Shown here: piece by piece, positions 10,035-20,189 of the stretch
Numbering within the stretch: position 1 is the first letter of the stretch
Layout: the number at the start of each line of letters is the position of its first letter
Origin: Clavaria fumosa
Lineage: Eukaryota > Basidiomycota > Agaricomycetes > Agaricales > Clavariaceae
NCBI GenBank assembly: GCA_951802425.1
Contig: OX637804.1
Coordinates: 1,364,001 to 1,428,000, forward strand
Direction: 5' to 3'
Length of the DNA: 64,000 nucleotides
Notes under the pieces: generated by a model
What the model was told of the DNA's origin: nothing
The model's database searches: none
What the model saw: the letters and a program-made list of their open reading frames with translations, nothing else
Made by a program: the position numbers and the translations under genes

Positions 10035-10952
10035 TGTAAGGACCATATGCGATCTAAACACGGAAACATGACAGATACCGACTATCCGGATGTTTTGCAA
10101 TCCAAAGAAATTACGTGCGATACGAACCGATAACGATCCGACACCGTCCGATAACGACCGATAGTATCCGATACATGTCCGATGTCGGACACTTCGGTCT
10201 TCAATCCCCCGTGACGATCACAGCCCACCGCTCTCACACACCGCCCACGCCTCTCTATTTCACCTCTCCAGCACGGTCAGCGCTCGACATACACACTATT
10301 CCATTCCCATTCCTTTATTTCATATACCATGCTGTAAATTTCATATTATGATCCCTTTCAACCATTCAATCGTTTAAACGTTTCAAACCCTTTGCAGTAC
10401 CTTGTCCATTGTTCTTAGTACCCCTTTGCTGTACCAGCCCCACTTTCCTTCAGTTTATGAGCGGTCCGGACATTTGCTAGTTATCGGACATTTCATTCCT
10501 CCGAGCTACTCATTTCCCTTGTGATATAACTCCTTCATGTAACCCTTCACGCGACATGGCGCTGTTCCATGTGTTTTCCGGACATTTCCGTACATTCCAA
10601 TTTGCTGTACTTACAGAACTGTACTTAAGTACACTCCGGACCTCTCTGAAATACAGCTTTCTGAACCCCTTCTCTCTGTTAGAAACCTCACCTAAGCTCA
10701 CCCGTCGTCGCAACCTTCGATCCGCTGGCCTCCGTCGTTGCCGGCCCTTCGTCTTATCGCACCATCCTTATCGGATTTTATCGGACACATAGCAGAATAT
10801 CCCGGACACCGTATATTTCTATTTCTCACACATTTTGAATTCATACTCCACATCCTCAAGGGTGTTTGGTGAATCTCTAACGCCTTACAGGAACCCCTGA
10901 AGGACTTGACTGTAATCAAGCAGTTGCAGCAAGAACCGTAATACCCACTACA
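10035..10952 (+). repeat. 3' LTR of gypsy A1
   Basis: 918-bp direct repeat of 1068-1985. It is preceded by a short purine tract (GGGAGAA, about 10028-10034) that is a candidate polypurine tract and is conserved in A2. Confidence 0.95.
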
Positions 10953-11384
10953 GCGCACTGAGTCGCGAGGTGTAGGGGAGGTGGATTAGGGTAAATGAGA
11001 TGCTAAAATGGGAAGGCGGCGGGCAGGCACAGATAGGGAGCGCAGACAAGAGAAATGCTTGGTGTGGGCTTGGTTGTCTGAGGGGAGACCTCAGTTAAAC
11101 CTGATTAGGATTGATTGATTGATGGGACCTGTCAGTTCCGCTATCGCGGATCTGCCTCCATCACGAATTCCAAAGTGTGGGAAAGTTTGAGAAATGTGGG
11201 CGCTTGTTGGGGGCCCTGTAGGCACTGGTGCATGGTCACGAGTGTCCTCAAGGTCGCGGGCGGTCACGTGACTCCATGTCCATGTCTCGTCGCTAGTTCC
11301 TAGTGCTCTCTGGAGTTCAATGGTGGTGGCTTACATAAGTGATCCTGACAAAACCAGTACTCACACCTTCCCTCAAGGTAGGTG
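10953..11384. other. No gene seen: right flank of A1
   Basis: This is the continuation of the pre-insertion locus interrupted by A1. There is no supported coding frame, RNA gene or repeat. The last part merges into CpG-poor DNA. Confidence 0.5.
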
Positions 11385-12210
11385 TCATCCTTCATTTTTA
11401 TGGAGGCATTGGCCTCTCCTCCCTCCAGGGCTCCCCCTGTCCATGGTGGCCCAAGTGTAGTCAATGCTTAGGGGTGCACTTACCAGGTGCTTCCTTGCCT
11501 GACACATGGAGGTGTAACACTTCCATTTCTTTGCTTGGTGACATGGCTTGAAGGGTTTACCCTTGCCATCACTGACATGGATGGCCATGCCAGGGCACAT
11601 CCAGCACTATATGGCATTCATACATGAACACCACATATCAAAATACTGGTCTTCCACCAGTATTCCACTCAAATCAACAGCAATGTGGCATCCACATGTA
11701 ATAGTCAATTGACTCTGACACAGCTGAGTTGGATTGGAACTGGATTATCCAGTTGGAAGGTTGTAACCTTCATCACCCAGGCAAAGTCTGGGCTCATTAG
11801 ATCCAGGGTACTCCCAGAGTTAAACAGTGTATACACTTTCACACTGTTTATGGTGATGTAAGCCATGAGGCATTGCCTTGCCTCTTTTGTGGCTACTGGA
11901 TGTGTTCCTGTCCATTCCTTCTGGATATGCACACAGAATGGCCCATCATTGACATGGCTGATGCATACTTCCATCATGTAGAGGACAACTTCAATCTCTC
12001 AAATTCTAGTGACTTGGTCACTGTCTTGCTCTTCCTCAAGCACCTCAAGGATGAAGACCTTGTCTGAGTCATACAGGTCCCCCTGACCAGTGTAGTCATC
12101 CTCTACAACTTCTTCTGGTGGAGTTTCTCCTCCTAGCTCCTCTAGCTCAACTGCAGGTGACTCCTGTCTCGGAATCTCATAGAGAGCATGCCTGCAAGGA
12201 TAGAAGCTGT
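11385..12210 (-). pseudogene. Ancient gypsy gag/protease relic, CpG-depleted
   Basis: Reading the minus strand, 12200 to about 12000 gives an acidic spacer (ESPAVELEELGGETPPEE, then DKVFILEVLEEEQDSD). The segment 11977 to 11705 gives a retropepsin-like core with AYITINSVKVYTLFNSGST, where the DSG active site is replaced by NSG. A further degenerate piece follows at 11600-11385. The frames are broken and CpG dinucleotides are almost absent, consistent with long methylation decay. This is an element family different from A and D. Confidence 0.6.
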
Positions 12211-13116
12211 TTTGAAGGCAGAAGGAGGGTATACCAAGTACTAAATTTCAAGTTTGCTGTCAGTAAAAAAACCTTTACAATTATTCTATAAAATTAAAAT
12301 TAATGATATAAAGCTCATTGGAAAGCCAAAAATGGGTCTATTGTCAATAATATTTTAATAACTTTTAGAGATTTTCTTCACAAGATATATTGCCTTCAAG
12401 TCAAACTTGTAAAACATTGTAAGCCCTGTAGGAAATCACATGTCACATTAAGGGTCCAGTTGACCCATTTCCAAACCATTCTCAAGGGGCCCCCTTTCAG
12501 CCTAAATTGTGCTCTAGAATTTATTCTGAACTCTGCTTTTGTCCATTCTCCCAAAAAAGGACATCTCTGCCCCATCTTCTCTGCCCCCATGGCTCTCAAC
12601 TCTATGATCTCACTGCCATGGGGTATTGAAGTGCTGATGAGGGGGGAGCTCAGGGTGAGTGAGGTAGTGTTGATTGCAACTCTGCCACTCTGCATGAAAC
12701 TGGGAGGCTTCAAAAATACCATGGGCAGCAACTAGAGCTCTGTGTGTTAGGGTTTGGAACTAGAATAGTAATTTATTTTATTGAGTGATTGTCACAGTCT
12801 AGGATATCTAGGATTCTAGATGGGGAAAGGCATCCAGTTAAGTCTCAAAATGCCCGTGGAAGCCTACAACCTGCCTTGACTTTTGGTGCTGATGTAAGTA
12901 CAATGATTTCTTTCTGACAATTCTGGCAAACTTCTCACGGTCACGGTCTGTATGACTGTATGACTGTAGCTTCTAGCTTCATGCAAGATTCAAGCTTCAG
13001 GAGTCAGAGAACTGTGATTCAGACGCAATACTGCTTAAGTAATATATGGACTTGGCGCCAATCCAGGAATGGTGATGAATGAATCAGAGAGGACGGCCGG
13101 ACTAGCAAACCCGCGC
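12211..13116. other. No gene seen: AT-rich and CpG-poor spacer
   Basis: Part (about 12250-12420) is AT-rich. Open frames here are short and lack recognisable domains. It ends at the stop codon of the HDAC gene. Confidence 0.5.
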
Positions 13117-14733
13117 TCAAACTGCTTCGGTATTTGCTAGTCGTTCGCGTATTAATTCAGCGACACGATTGAAACGGCGTTCCACTCGAGTGAGGTAGTC
13201 ATCTCTGTTCAAGTCTTGCATGTTTCCGGCAGGCACGTCCAACGTGAAAGAGGGGGCATATGCCGGGAAGGCGGCATGGTCTGGGATCGGCGTGTCCAAC
13301 GGGAGAGATCGACCAGTCTAAAATGTAACCAGAACCAGGAAAGAGCGTCCTTGAGGCGACATCATTCCATGAATGGCAAATCGGAACCCACCGCAATGGA
13401 TGTAAGATAGGCCCACGCACGAGCGGCGTTGGGCGTGTTGTAACCGCCTGATAAAAGGGGCACAGCTCAGGTCCTTCTCCTGAGGCACAATACTCTCGTT
13501 CATACCTCCACCGAGTAGCACTTTCCCCCCTCTCCACTCATTCACAACCTTATTGACGCACCACCCCATAGACCCAGGGGCGTCGTCGGCGCCTCCAATA
13601 GACCAGTTCCACTTGGCACAGGGATCTCCCGCAAGTCCATCGACGCCACACTGTACCACGACAAAGTCTGGGTCGAACGCGTCCTTGACGCCCTCTACCG
13701 CGGGCCACACACGCGCAAAGGTGGCGTTTGACGCCCCTTGATGCAACGGGAGCGACAGCGTGAACAGGTCGCCTACCGCCTCTTCTGGATCGGAGAGGGC
13801 GGAGAGAGGCGTTGCAGGGTAGAACCCGGGCGCGGCGTGATGAATGGACAACGTCTGGGTGTGGGTGTTAAACGCAAGATGAGAAGGATGGGCACGGCGT
13901 CTTACGAGGACTTGGGGAGTCGAAGTGGAATTGGGGGAATAAAAGGCCTGAGAGACAGCATCCGAAAAGTGCAGGTCCAGATCAAGGTACATGACGCGAG
14001 GTTTTCTCTTGAGAGGCACTTGCGGCGGGAAGGGTTTCTTGAGAGTGAGAATGCACAAGACACAGTCGGCAACATAGCAGAAGCCGGCTGCGCAGGCCTT
14101 CTGTGCGTGATGCCTTACATAAAAGGATCAGAGCGCGAGGGGGGAGACGGAGAGAGGCGCACCTGCCGCCATCCCAGCAGATTGCAACACGAGCTTTGCC
14201 CTGGTGCACAAGGCTGGCTGCCGAGAGCGTCGCGCCAGCTACAATTGGCACATAGGCTGCCATCCCCGGGAAAGGTGGACAGTCCTTACGTTCGGCCCAT
14301 ATGAACCAATAGTCACAGAGTTGGTTCTATTCACAGAGGCAACTCACATCCTGCAGGCCAAACTCAGCGTCTTTGCTGGAGTCTCGATCGTAGCTGTGCG
14401 CGTTAGCGGGAGGCAGTGTGGAGCCCAATATGTGATCCAAATAGTCGCGCGTGTGATACGTGGCGAGGTCTTTGTAAGATGCCTGAACCGGTTTGACGAT
14501 GCAGATCTGGCTCGCACGACCGTTCGACGCCTTGGTCGCCAGGAGGCCGAGTGAGTGAATTAGAGAATGAACGACGACGGATCGATCTTTGTTGGAGGGT
14601 AATAGTGAAGATATCTGTACAGATTTCAAGCAAGGGCAACGGCACCACGGTTGGCACGTTTGATAAGAACCTTGACAAGTTCTTGCGAGACCACGTAGAC
14701 GACGGGCGCGAAATGGAGAGGGGCTGCGGCCAT
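13117..14733 (-). CDS. Class I histone deacetylase (Rpd3/HDAC8/Hos1-like)
   Basis: Hand-spliced minus-strand gene, six exons: 14733-14671, 14614-14348, 14284-14163, 14113-13506, 13447-13392, 13317-13117; 438 aa. It should be a zinc-dependent deacetylase of histone lysines in nuclear corepressor complexes. Visible signatures run in family order: N-terminal VVYVVSQELVK, then SLIHSLGLL, DCPPFPGMAAYVPIVAGAT, the catalytic RHHAQKACAAGFCYVAD crossing intron 3, YLDLDLHFSDAVSQAF (zinc ligands D and H), FVVVQCGVDGLAGDP (zinc-ligand D), LLGGGGYN (catalytic Tyr loop, crossing intron 4), and terminal PAYAPSFTLDV. The length suits a compact class I enzyme. The first intron uses a weak GTTCTT donor. The gene is divergent from the 100-aa gene at 14987. 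Confidence 0.93.
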
Positions 14734-14986
14734 TTTAAAAGGGAAGGGAGAATTTATCAAGAGCGGAGAAGGCACGTGTCGGCGCTGGACTTCGGTGCAT
14801 TTTCTATGGCAACGAGGGCATCATAGGGATGTTCTCACCCTTCTCGTCGATTGGTCCGTGCCCTTTTTCCGTTATTTGCAGCGCGTGTCAAAAAAGCCTA
14901 TAATAAGCGGGATTGAGAAAAGTTAGAGGGAAAACAACCCCTTCTGCTCTCTTCCATCAGCCCTCATCCCGCAGCATTTGGACACA
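14734..14986. promoter_or_regulatory. Shared divergent promoter between HDAC and the 100-aa gene
   Basis: 253 bp separate the two start codons. An ATTGG (inverted CCAAT) lies at 14850-14854 and a TATAATAA at 14899-14906, 81 bp before the plus-strand ATG. Promoter function is inferred from position and motifs. Confidence 0.5.
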
Positions 14987-15403
14987 ATGAGCTCCCACCC
15001 AATGCAACAGCCTGAGGATCACCGGTATCCAATGCAGCCCCAGCCGCAGATGCATCCTCAACCGCAGATGCACCCTCCACATCAAGCACCTCAAGAAGAA
15101 CGTACGTTCAGGTTGATCCACAGCCAGCGCACTTCATGGCTGAGGATTGCTTGCGCTCGCAGCGAAAGAAGAGACAACGAAACAAAAGGTCTTGAAGACC
15201 GCGACTGAGAAACTTCAGGATACGGCAACAAAAAAACTCGAAACAGACGGCCAGAAGGCCTTAGAGGAAAGCGACTTTGGGAAGAAAGTTAAGGTACGTC
15301 CTTGCGAATGCAAGATGGTGGCTCAATACAATGAATGGATGGACAGGCTTGGTTCGATGGCGTAATTCAAAAACTGAAAGACGCCTTCTCTTGCTCGGCG
15401 TGA
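14987..15403 (+). CDS. Small 100-aa protein, Gln/Pro/His/Met-rich N-terminus and helical C-terminus
   Basis: Three exons spliced by hand: 14987-15101, 15163-15293, 15347-15403. The introns are 61 and 53 nt with GTACGT donors. The N-terminal third is low complexity with short QPQMHP repeats. The middle is a Lys/Glu/Thr helix (TKQKVLKTATEKLQDTATKK). The C-terminus is an amphipathic segment ending KAWFDGVIQKLKDAFSCSA. There is no signal peptide or membrane segment, and the family is not recognised. Support comes from the consistent splice phases, a TATA-like box upstream and compositional coherence across exons. It shares a divergent promoter with the HDAC gene. Confidence 0.7.
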
Positions 15404-15657
15404 TAGGGCATGAACCGGGAGGGGGACTTGGGAAACCTACTGTGCGATGCCGTGCACGCTGCATGCTCTATGTGGAATGGATTTTATGACTATGATATGA
15501 AGATTATGAGTATACTATCGTCCTTTGCTTTTTTTTTGGGCTGACAAATACACGTGATTATGAATTATCACGTGCATGTCATTATGTAATATGTAACACG
15601 TGATCTGAACATGGGTTCGAACTGCACGGCCGCGCACGTTACCGCACCGTTTGTTAA
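15404..15657. other. Intergenic spacer upstream of SIN1/AVO1
   Basis: AT-rich DNA with several CACGTG-like words (TCACGTG, ACACGTGAT) between about 15551 and 15603. No coding frame. These E-box-like sites could be regulatory for the downstream gene, but this is only suggestive. Confidence 0.4.
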
Positions 15658-18600
15658 ATGTCACTAATTAGCGATCCCCAGTCAGTTCATATCGTCTATT
15701 CTTCCATCTGGTTCAGCACTAATTCACATATTTTCACAGCTATCTCATACACAGTCTCCGCTTGTCCTATCTGCGAAGCGTGGACGATCCGTTTAGCTCA
15801 AGGCTCATCTCCTTGAACCCATCCTACTCCTCGAACCCTTACATCGTCGCAGCCTCACTCGCAGACCCGGAGCGATGGCCAGAGCTCGCTATGCCCACCA
15901 GTCCAAACATCTCCGAAGAAGAGTCTGACCGTCCATCTCCCTTGAGAAGAAGGCCCGGCGGCGGTGCCAATCTCAAGCACACTCAGACTATCATGGGGCC
16001 TTCCAGGTCAGGCGCATTTGGCATGCGCACCTCTGCTCGACGCGCCACCACTTCATCTAAACGCGCATCCGCCACCCCGCGCCAGACTATCGACCCCGCC
16101 GTGGCCGCTAACCCTGATTCCTTCTCCGTAGACCAAGCGACCGTCACCAATGTTCACCCGGCCGCCGTTTCCGCGGACGTACCGCCTCCAACAATCTTAC
16201 AACGTCGTGGCATTCAGGGAACTGTATCTCTCACGTCTGAGCCGGAAAACTCAGCCATGGAAACGCGCCGAACTCCAGAACCCGTCGCAGATATGTCCAC
16301 AGACCCAGCGGTCCAGACTGGACAACCACCAGCCATATTTGTCCCCCGCTTTAGGGGTGCGGCCGAGATGGAGACTCGACGCAGGATGAGGTTACAAACA
16401 CGTCGATGGATCGCCGAAAATAAGGCTCCCATACCATTCTCCTCGTCAGGCGAAGAGGATGCCACGAGCTCCGCTGATGACGAAGACGAAGATCCATTCG
16501 GAGACGGAGATCTCGCTCACGGAGACGAGCCTGATGATGATGGTAACGGTAGCATAGACGACGGTGACGAATTCGATCCGTAAGTTTTCGTTGTTTCCTT
16601 GGAAGGATCTTGCTTACGCTCCGCGTTTCATGTAGAGACTTTGCCGCAACTCGCACCATCGCCGTGCATTCGGCGAGCGCGTCCGACATCCTATTCGTCA
16701 ACTCGGTAACGTCGATGTCGAACCCGCCTGCGCTCGTCGCCGTCGGATCACCCCCCCGCGCGCATCAGCAGCATCAGCAGCATGCCCTCCTCGCCTCCAC
16801 TTCCTACGCTGGTGGGCGTAACACGAGAAGCTCCCAGATAATTGCGCGCCACAAGACGACAACGGCAGCCACGGCGATGGCGGCAAAGCACCAGTCCGCA
16901 TCGCAAGTGCAATCCGACAGGCCAACTCCTACAGTTCATTCTACTTCGATCGGACCCGACCATCATTCGCAAAGGATGATTGACACATCTACAGCCGCTA
17001 TCGCCTCAGAGGGCACCAACAAGGAACGGCCTACCGAAGAGACAGCGGCCATTAACGGACAACTGGTGGGCAGTGCTCCATCGTTAGACGCGTCAAACTT
17101 CTTTGCCCGTCGCACCGTAGCACCTATAGCCGCCTCTGGATTGCCAGCCCAGTCATCTCTATTGACAGCGATGCTGAACGCATCCGCGAGCTCTGCGAAT
17201 CCGTTGTGGGAGCTATACGGCGCCATTTCGAGCAGGGAGGAAGCGTCTTCTATCAAGGTGAAGGTTTTCTTTTCACACGCGCGGGGGCCATCCGCTTCAT
17301 CTGGGGCAGCTAAAGGCCATCCCGCATCCATGAACTTGAACGTGCGCCGGGATGCAACTGTGGAGGAAGTCATCGGCCTGGCGCTGTGGACTTATTGGGA
17401 AGAGGGTTGGCTGCCGAGATTGGATGAGGGTCTGAGCGGGGAGGACGACCCTGTGTGGGCCATCAAGCTCTCTGCTATTGGGTGGATTTTGCGCATCGCT
17501 GAGGATGACGGTGAAGTAGACGATGAATTTCCACGTAAGTATCTCTCTTTTGGATGATACCACCGTGCCAAGGCTGGAATTTTGACAGCACCTGATCGGA
17601 CTGGCAAGATTGCCAAATTCAATTTTGACGCATATGCCATTCTGGCGGCCACACCTGCTCAAAGTATCCTTTCGAAGCTCGTCCTCTTCAACTCATCTGA
17701 CTGCCTCTTTCTAGTTACCCAAAACCAGATCCTCGAGAGTAAGATCCAGCGACGTCCCTCCCGAACGATGACTGCAACCAAGCCCTCGACACCATCTCAA
17801 GCGGGGGGGGCAGCAGCGCCCGCTTCTACCCTCACAGCTCCTAGCGCGTCCAGCGCGAGCGCGAGTGCAGTGACTGGAACCTCACTCTCCGTGCCGTTAT
17901 CGACATCACTCGGACCGTCGTCTCATCACGGACCACTGGTGTTCCTGCGTATCAGGGTGGCGGACACAGCAGACGCAGTTCACGTTTCTACCACGATCTC
18001 CGTGTATGTCATTAAGTCATCTCCACCATGTACCTCTTGCTCATACACTCCACCTTACATAGTTCTTCCGGGACGTACATGCAAGAAGCACTCGAGATTG
18101 TCTGCCGTAGAAGAAAGTTGCTTAATCCTAACGACTATGCGCTGCTGCTGGGAGACATGAGTGTTCTTATTCCACTCGATCGCACTGTGCAGAGCCTCGA
18201 AGGCCAGAAAGACTTGGTCCTCATCAAGCGCTCCATGTTGCCTCAGCTTCGTCTTGACTTGGTCAGGGTTGTCGAGAGGACCACAGATCCGAATGGTTCT
18301 TGTTTTCCTAACCTTTCGCCTCCTCATTTTCTAAATCTGAGATTTGACCTTTTGTTTGCGTTCTTCAGCGTCAATTTTCAAGCGGATATCCGATGTCCCA
18401 GTCGTTCAGCACAGTCTGCCCCTTGACATCACCGCAGGATACAAGGTAAGGACAACATCATCTGCAATGTTGCCTGCTATTCATGCGACGCACTCCTAGA
18501 AATACACTATATATCGCAAGTCCTCCATGCTCTCCCGCACCGAACGGACACTCGCTATAGATGGAGCTTACATCCATGTTGGTTGCTTTCGTATCCATCC

Positions 18601-18992
18601 AACACCTGATGGTTATCTCAAAAATATTTCTTCCAAACACAAACATAGATTATGCCCTCCACAAGTCGTGCGAAGGCCGTGTTCGACAGTGGCAAGACAT
18701 CGTCGTACCACATCAAGAGCGTCGTCGGATGCCAGCAGTCTGCGAAGTCCTCATCGATCTTCAAGCTCATAGTCCAGCGGGACAACGCCATTAAGCGTTA
18801 TGACTTCGAAGCCGAGAATCCCAAACTTGCCAGTGCGATCTCTTCTCTTGTCTTTTTTGTCTAGCCCTCTTGTGAGGCGCTCGGCTGACTTGTTTCGCAG
18901 CGGAAATAGTACAAACGGTGCGCGGTCTTAGGGCCGCCCTGGACCGTTCTGGAACAGTGAACAAGTCCAGGAGGAGCCGACAAGTTGTGTAG
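15658..18992 (+). CDS. AVO1: TORC2 subunit SIN1/AVO1
   Basis: Ten exons spliced by hand: 15658-15680, 15740-16579, 16636-17534, 17589-17663, 17715-18003, 18063-18295, 18369-18445, 18500-18577, 18649-18832, 18901-18992. SIN1/AVO1 is the scaffold that recruits AGC kinases to TOR complex 2 at the plasma membrane. The start MSLISDPHYLIHSLRLSYLR is the conserved SIN1 N-terminus, split by intron 1 after 23 nt. A long disordered Ser/Pro/acidic region follows. The CRIM domain is in exons 3-4 (from LWELYGAISSREE through VWAIKLSAIGWILRIAEDDG to KIAKFNFDAYAI). A Ras-binding-like region follows in exons 5-7 (FLRIRVADTADAV, then LLNPNDYALLLGDM). A C-terminal PH domain lies in exons 8-10 (KYTIYRKSSMLSRTERTLAI, then SYHIKSVVGCQQSAKSSSIF). 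All segments expected of the family are present. Confidence 0.93.
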
Positions 18993-19057
18993 ATTTCGAT
19001 ATCCACTGCTTGTGGATTCCATTCTCTTTCTCTACAATCATCCACTTGGAATATCTA

Positions 19058-19741
19058 TTAGCCCACACTTTTTTTCCTGCTACCCTTGGTGTTTCTTCGT
19101 TCAGCTTTTTGCTTTCGGGGAGGAGTATGCTCAACCCCATCCCTAGGCACGGAGGACACTTCATGCATGATTTTTACAATCTTCTCAACCAGAGCTATAA
19201 CCTTTGTACTTGGCATGTTTCGAGCTGCGTAGTAATCCTGCAAGTCAACCTAACGGACGTTGCCATCGTCGAATGGCAAAGCGGGTCTCCGTAAAACTCC
19301 AAGGCCGATGTACGTTTTGCCTGTGATAAATATCAACCGATATGGAGCTGCGCGCGAAGGGTGCCAAAGGGGTGCCCATGTCAGATTTCCTTCGAGCAAT
19401 CCCTCATCTCTCAACTCGTTGATGAACTCAGGCATACCAGGGCATCGTAAAGCGAAATGTGACAGAGTTTCGATCCGAGTAACCAACGAAATCAAACGCA
19501 GGGGATACAGCAAATTCGAAACCCAGAATTTCAACATTTTTGCTGGGGATGTGGGATGCTGGGTTGATATGAACAAGGAAGGATCCTCCAGGCGACGACA
19601 AAAATTTTGTAATGAGTGGCTGTTGGCATGTGTCTTCCCTTTAATCGCAGACTTTATGGTATGGATCAGGAAGGGGCGAAATGGTGATCGTGCTCTGGTG
19701 ACTTCGGCATCACTGGTGGCGGCCCGCCCGCCCGCCGCCAA
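19058..19741 (-). CDS. Possible hypothetical minus-strand gene
   Basis: A 163-codon minus-strand frame (19741-19250) is followed, in the same frame after a single TAG, by 61 more codons ending in a basic tail (KQKAERRNTKGSRKKSVG). The frame holds segments such as LSHFALRCPGMPEFINELRD and LIFITGKTYIGLGVLRRPAL. I do not recognise a family. The start is an alternative codon in the long frame, so the true start, and any intron bridging the TAG, are unresolved. It lies between two plus-strand genes. It may be a small host gene or a chance frame. Confidence 0.35.
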
Positions 19742-20189
19742 GTGTGGGTGTTAGGCAGAATGCATTACATTTCTTGCCCTCCCCAGCGTGAGACCAGAAA
19801 GCGGGGGTGTTTAGGTCAACGTGCACTAAAGAAGCTGAGAGAACCCTCACCAATCGTCAGATCATTCAGGACTTCGCGCAAGGACGGGCAGCAAACCTGC
19901 ATTCAAGACTTCCTTGATCGTGTTATTTACAGTACTAAACCGCCTTTATGCATTATGAGATAATCAATCACTCTTCTACACACATTTGCAACAAAGCTCT
20001 ATTCAAACGTTTGCCCAAATACTCTTTTCGGTCGCGAGCGCCTTTCGACAACGTTACCCTCTCGTCAGTAAGACCGACACAATACGCCGGGCGATATCTT
20101 ATGGGGCCAGTCTGGCCGTTCGAAGTGCCGCAGGTCCACTGCCGCCCACCGTTCGATACCTTTGCTCACTGCTCAAATTTCGCCGTTCT
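19742..20189. other. Upstream region of RNase Z
   Basis: No separate gene seen. From about 19959 the RNase Z frame is open upstream of its first ATG, and its translation is rich in Ser, Arg and hydrophobic residues (SIQTFAQILFSVASAFRQRY). That resembles a mitochondrial presequence, but no in-frame ATG is present. Confidence 0.45.

Larger units (their letters stand above)
1068..10952 (+). mobile_element. Full-length Ty3/gypsy LTR retrotransposon A1 with antisense accessory gene
   Basis: The element is bounded by two nearly identical 918-bp LTRs that start TGTAAGG and end CTACA. The bases GCGC lie immediately outside both ends, giving a 4-bp target duplication. Order is 5' LTR, primer-binding site, gag, pol (PR outside pol, then RT, RNase H, integrase), A-tract, antisense accessory gene, 3' LTR. 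Domain order RT-RH-IN places it in Ty3/gypsy. Pol ends in a basic tail without a chromodomain. LTRs, gag and pol lack disabling changes, so this is a young insertion and possibly autonomous. Two further family members, A2 and A3, lie at 37676-50117 and 28661-35926. Confidence 0.96.

Noticed and set aside
12396..12731. 111-codon minus-strand frame
   Set aside because: No domain, no splice-linked partner, in CpG-poor decayed DNA; likely chance.
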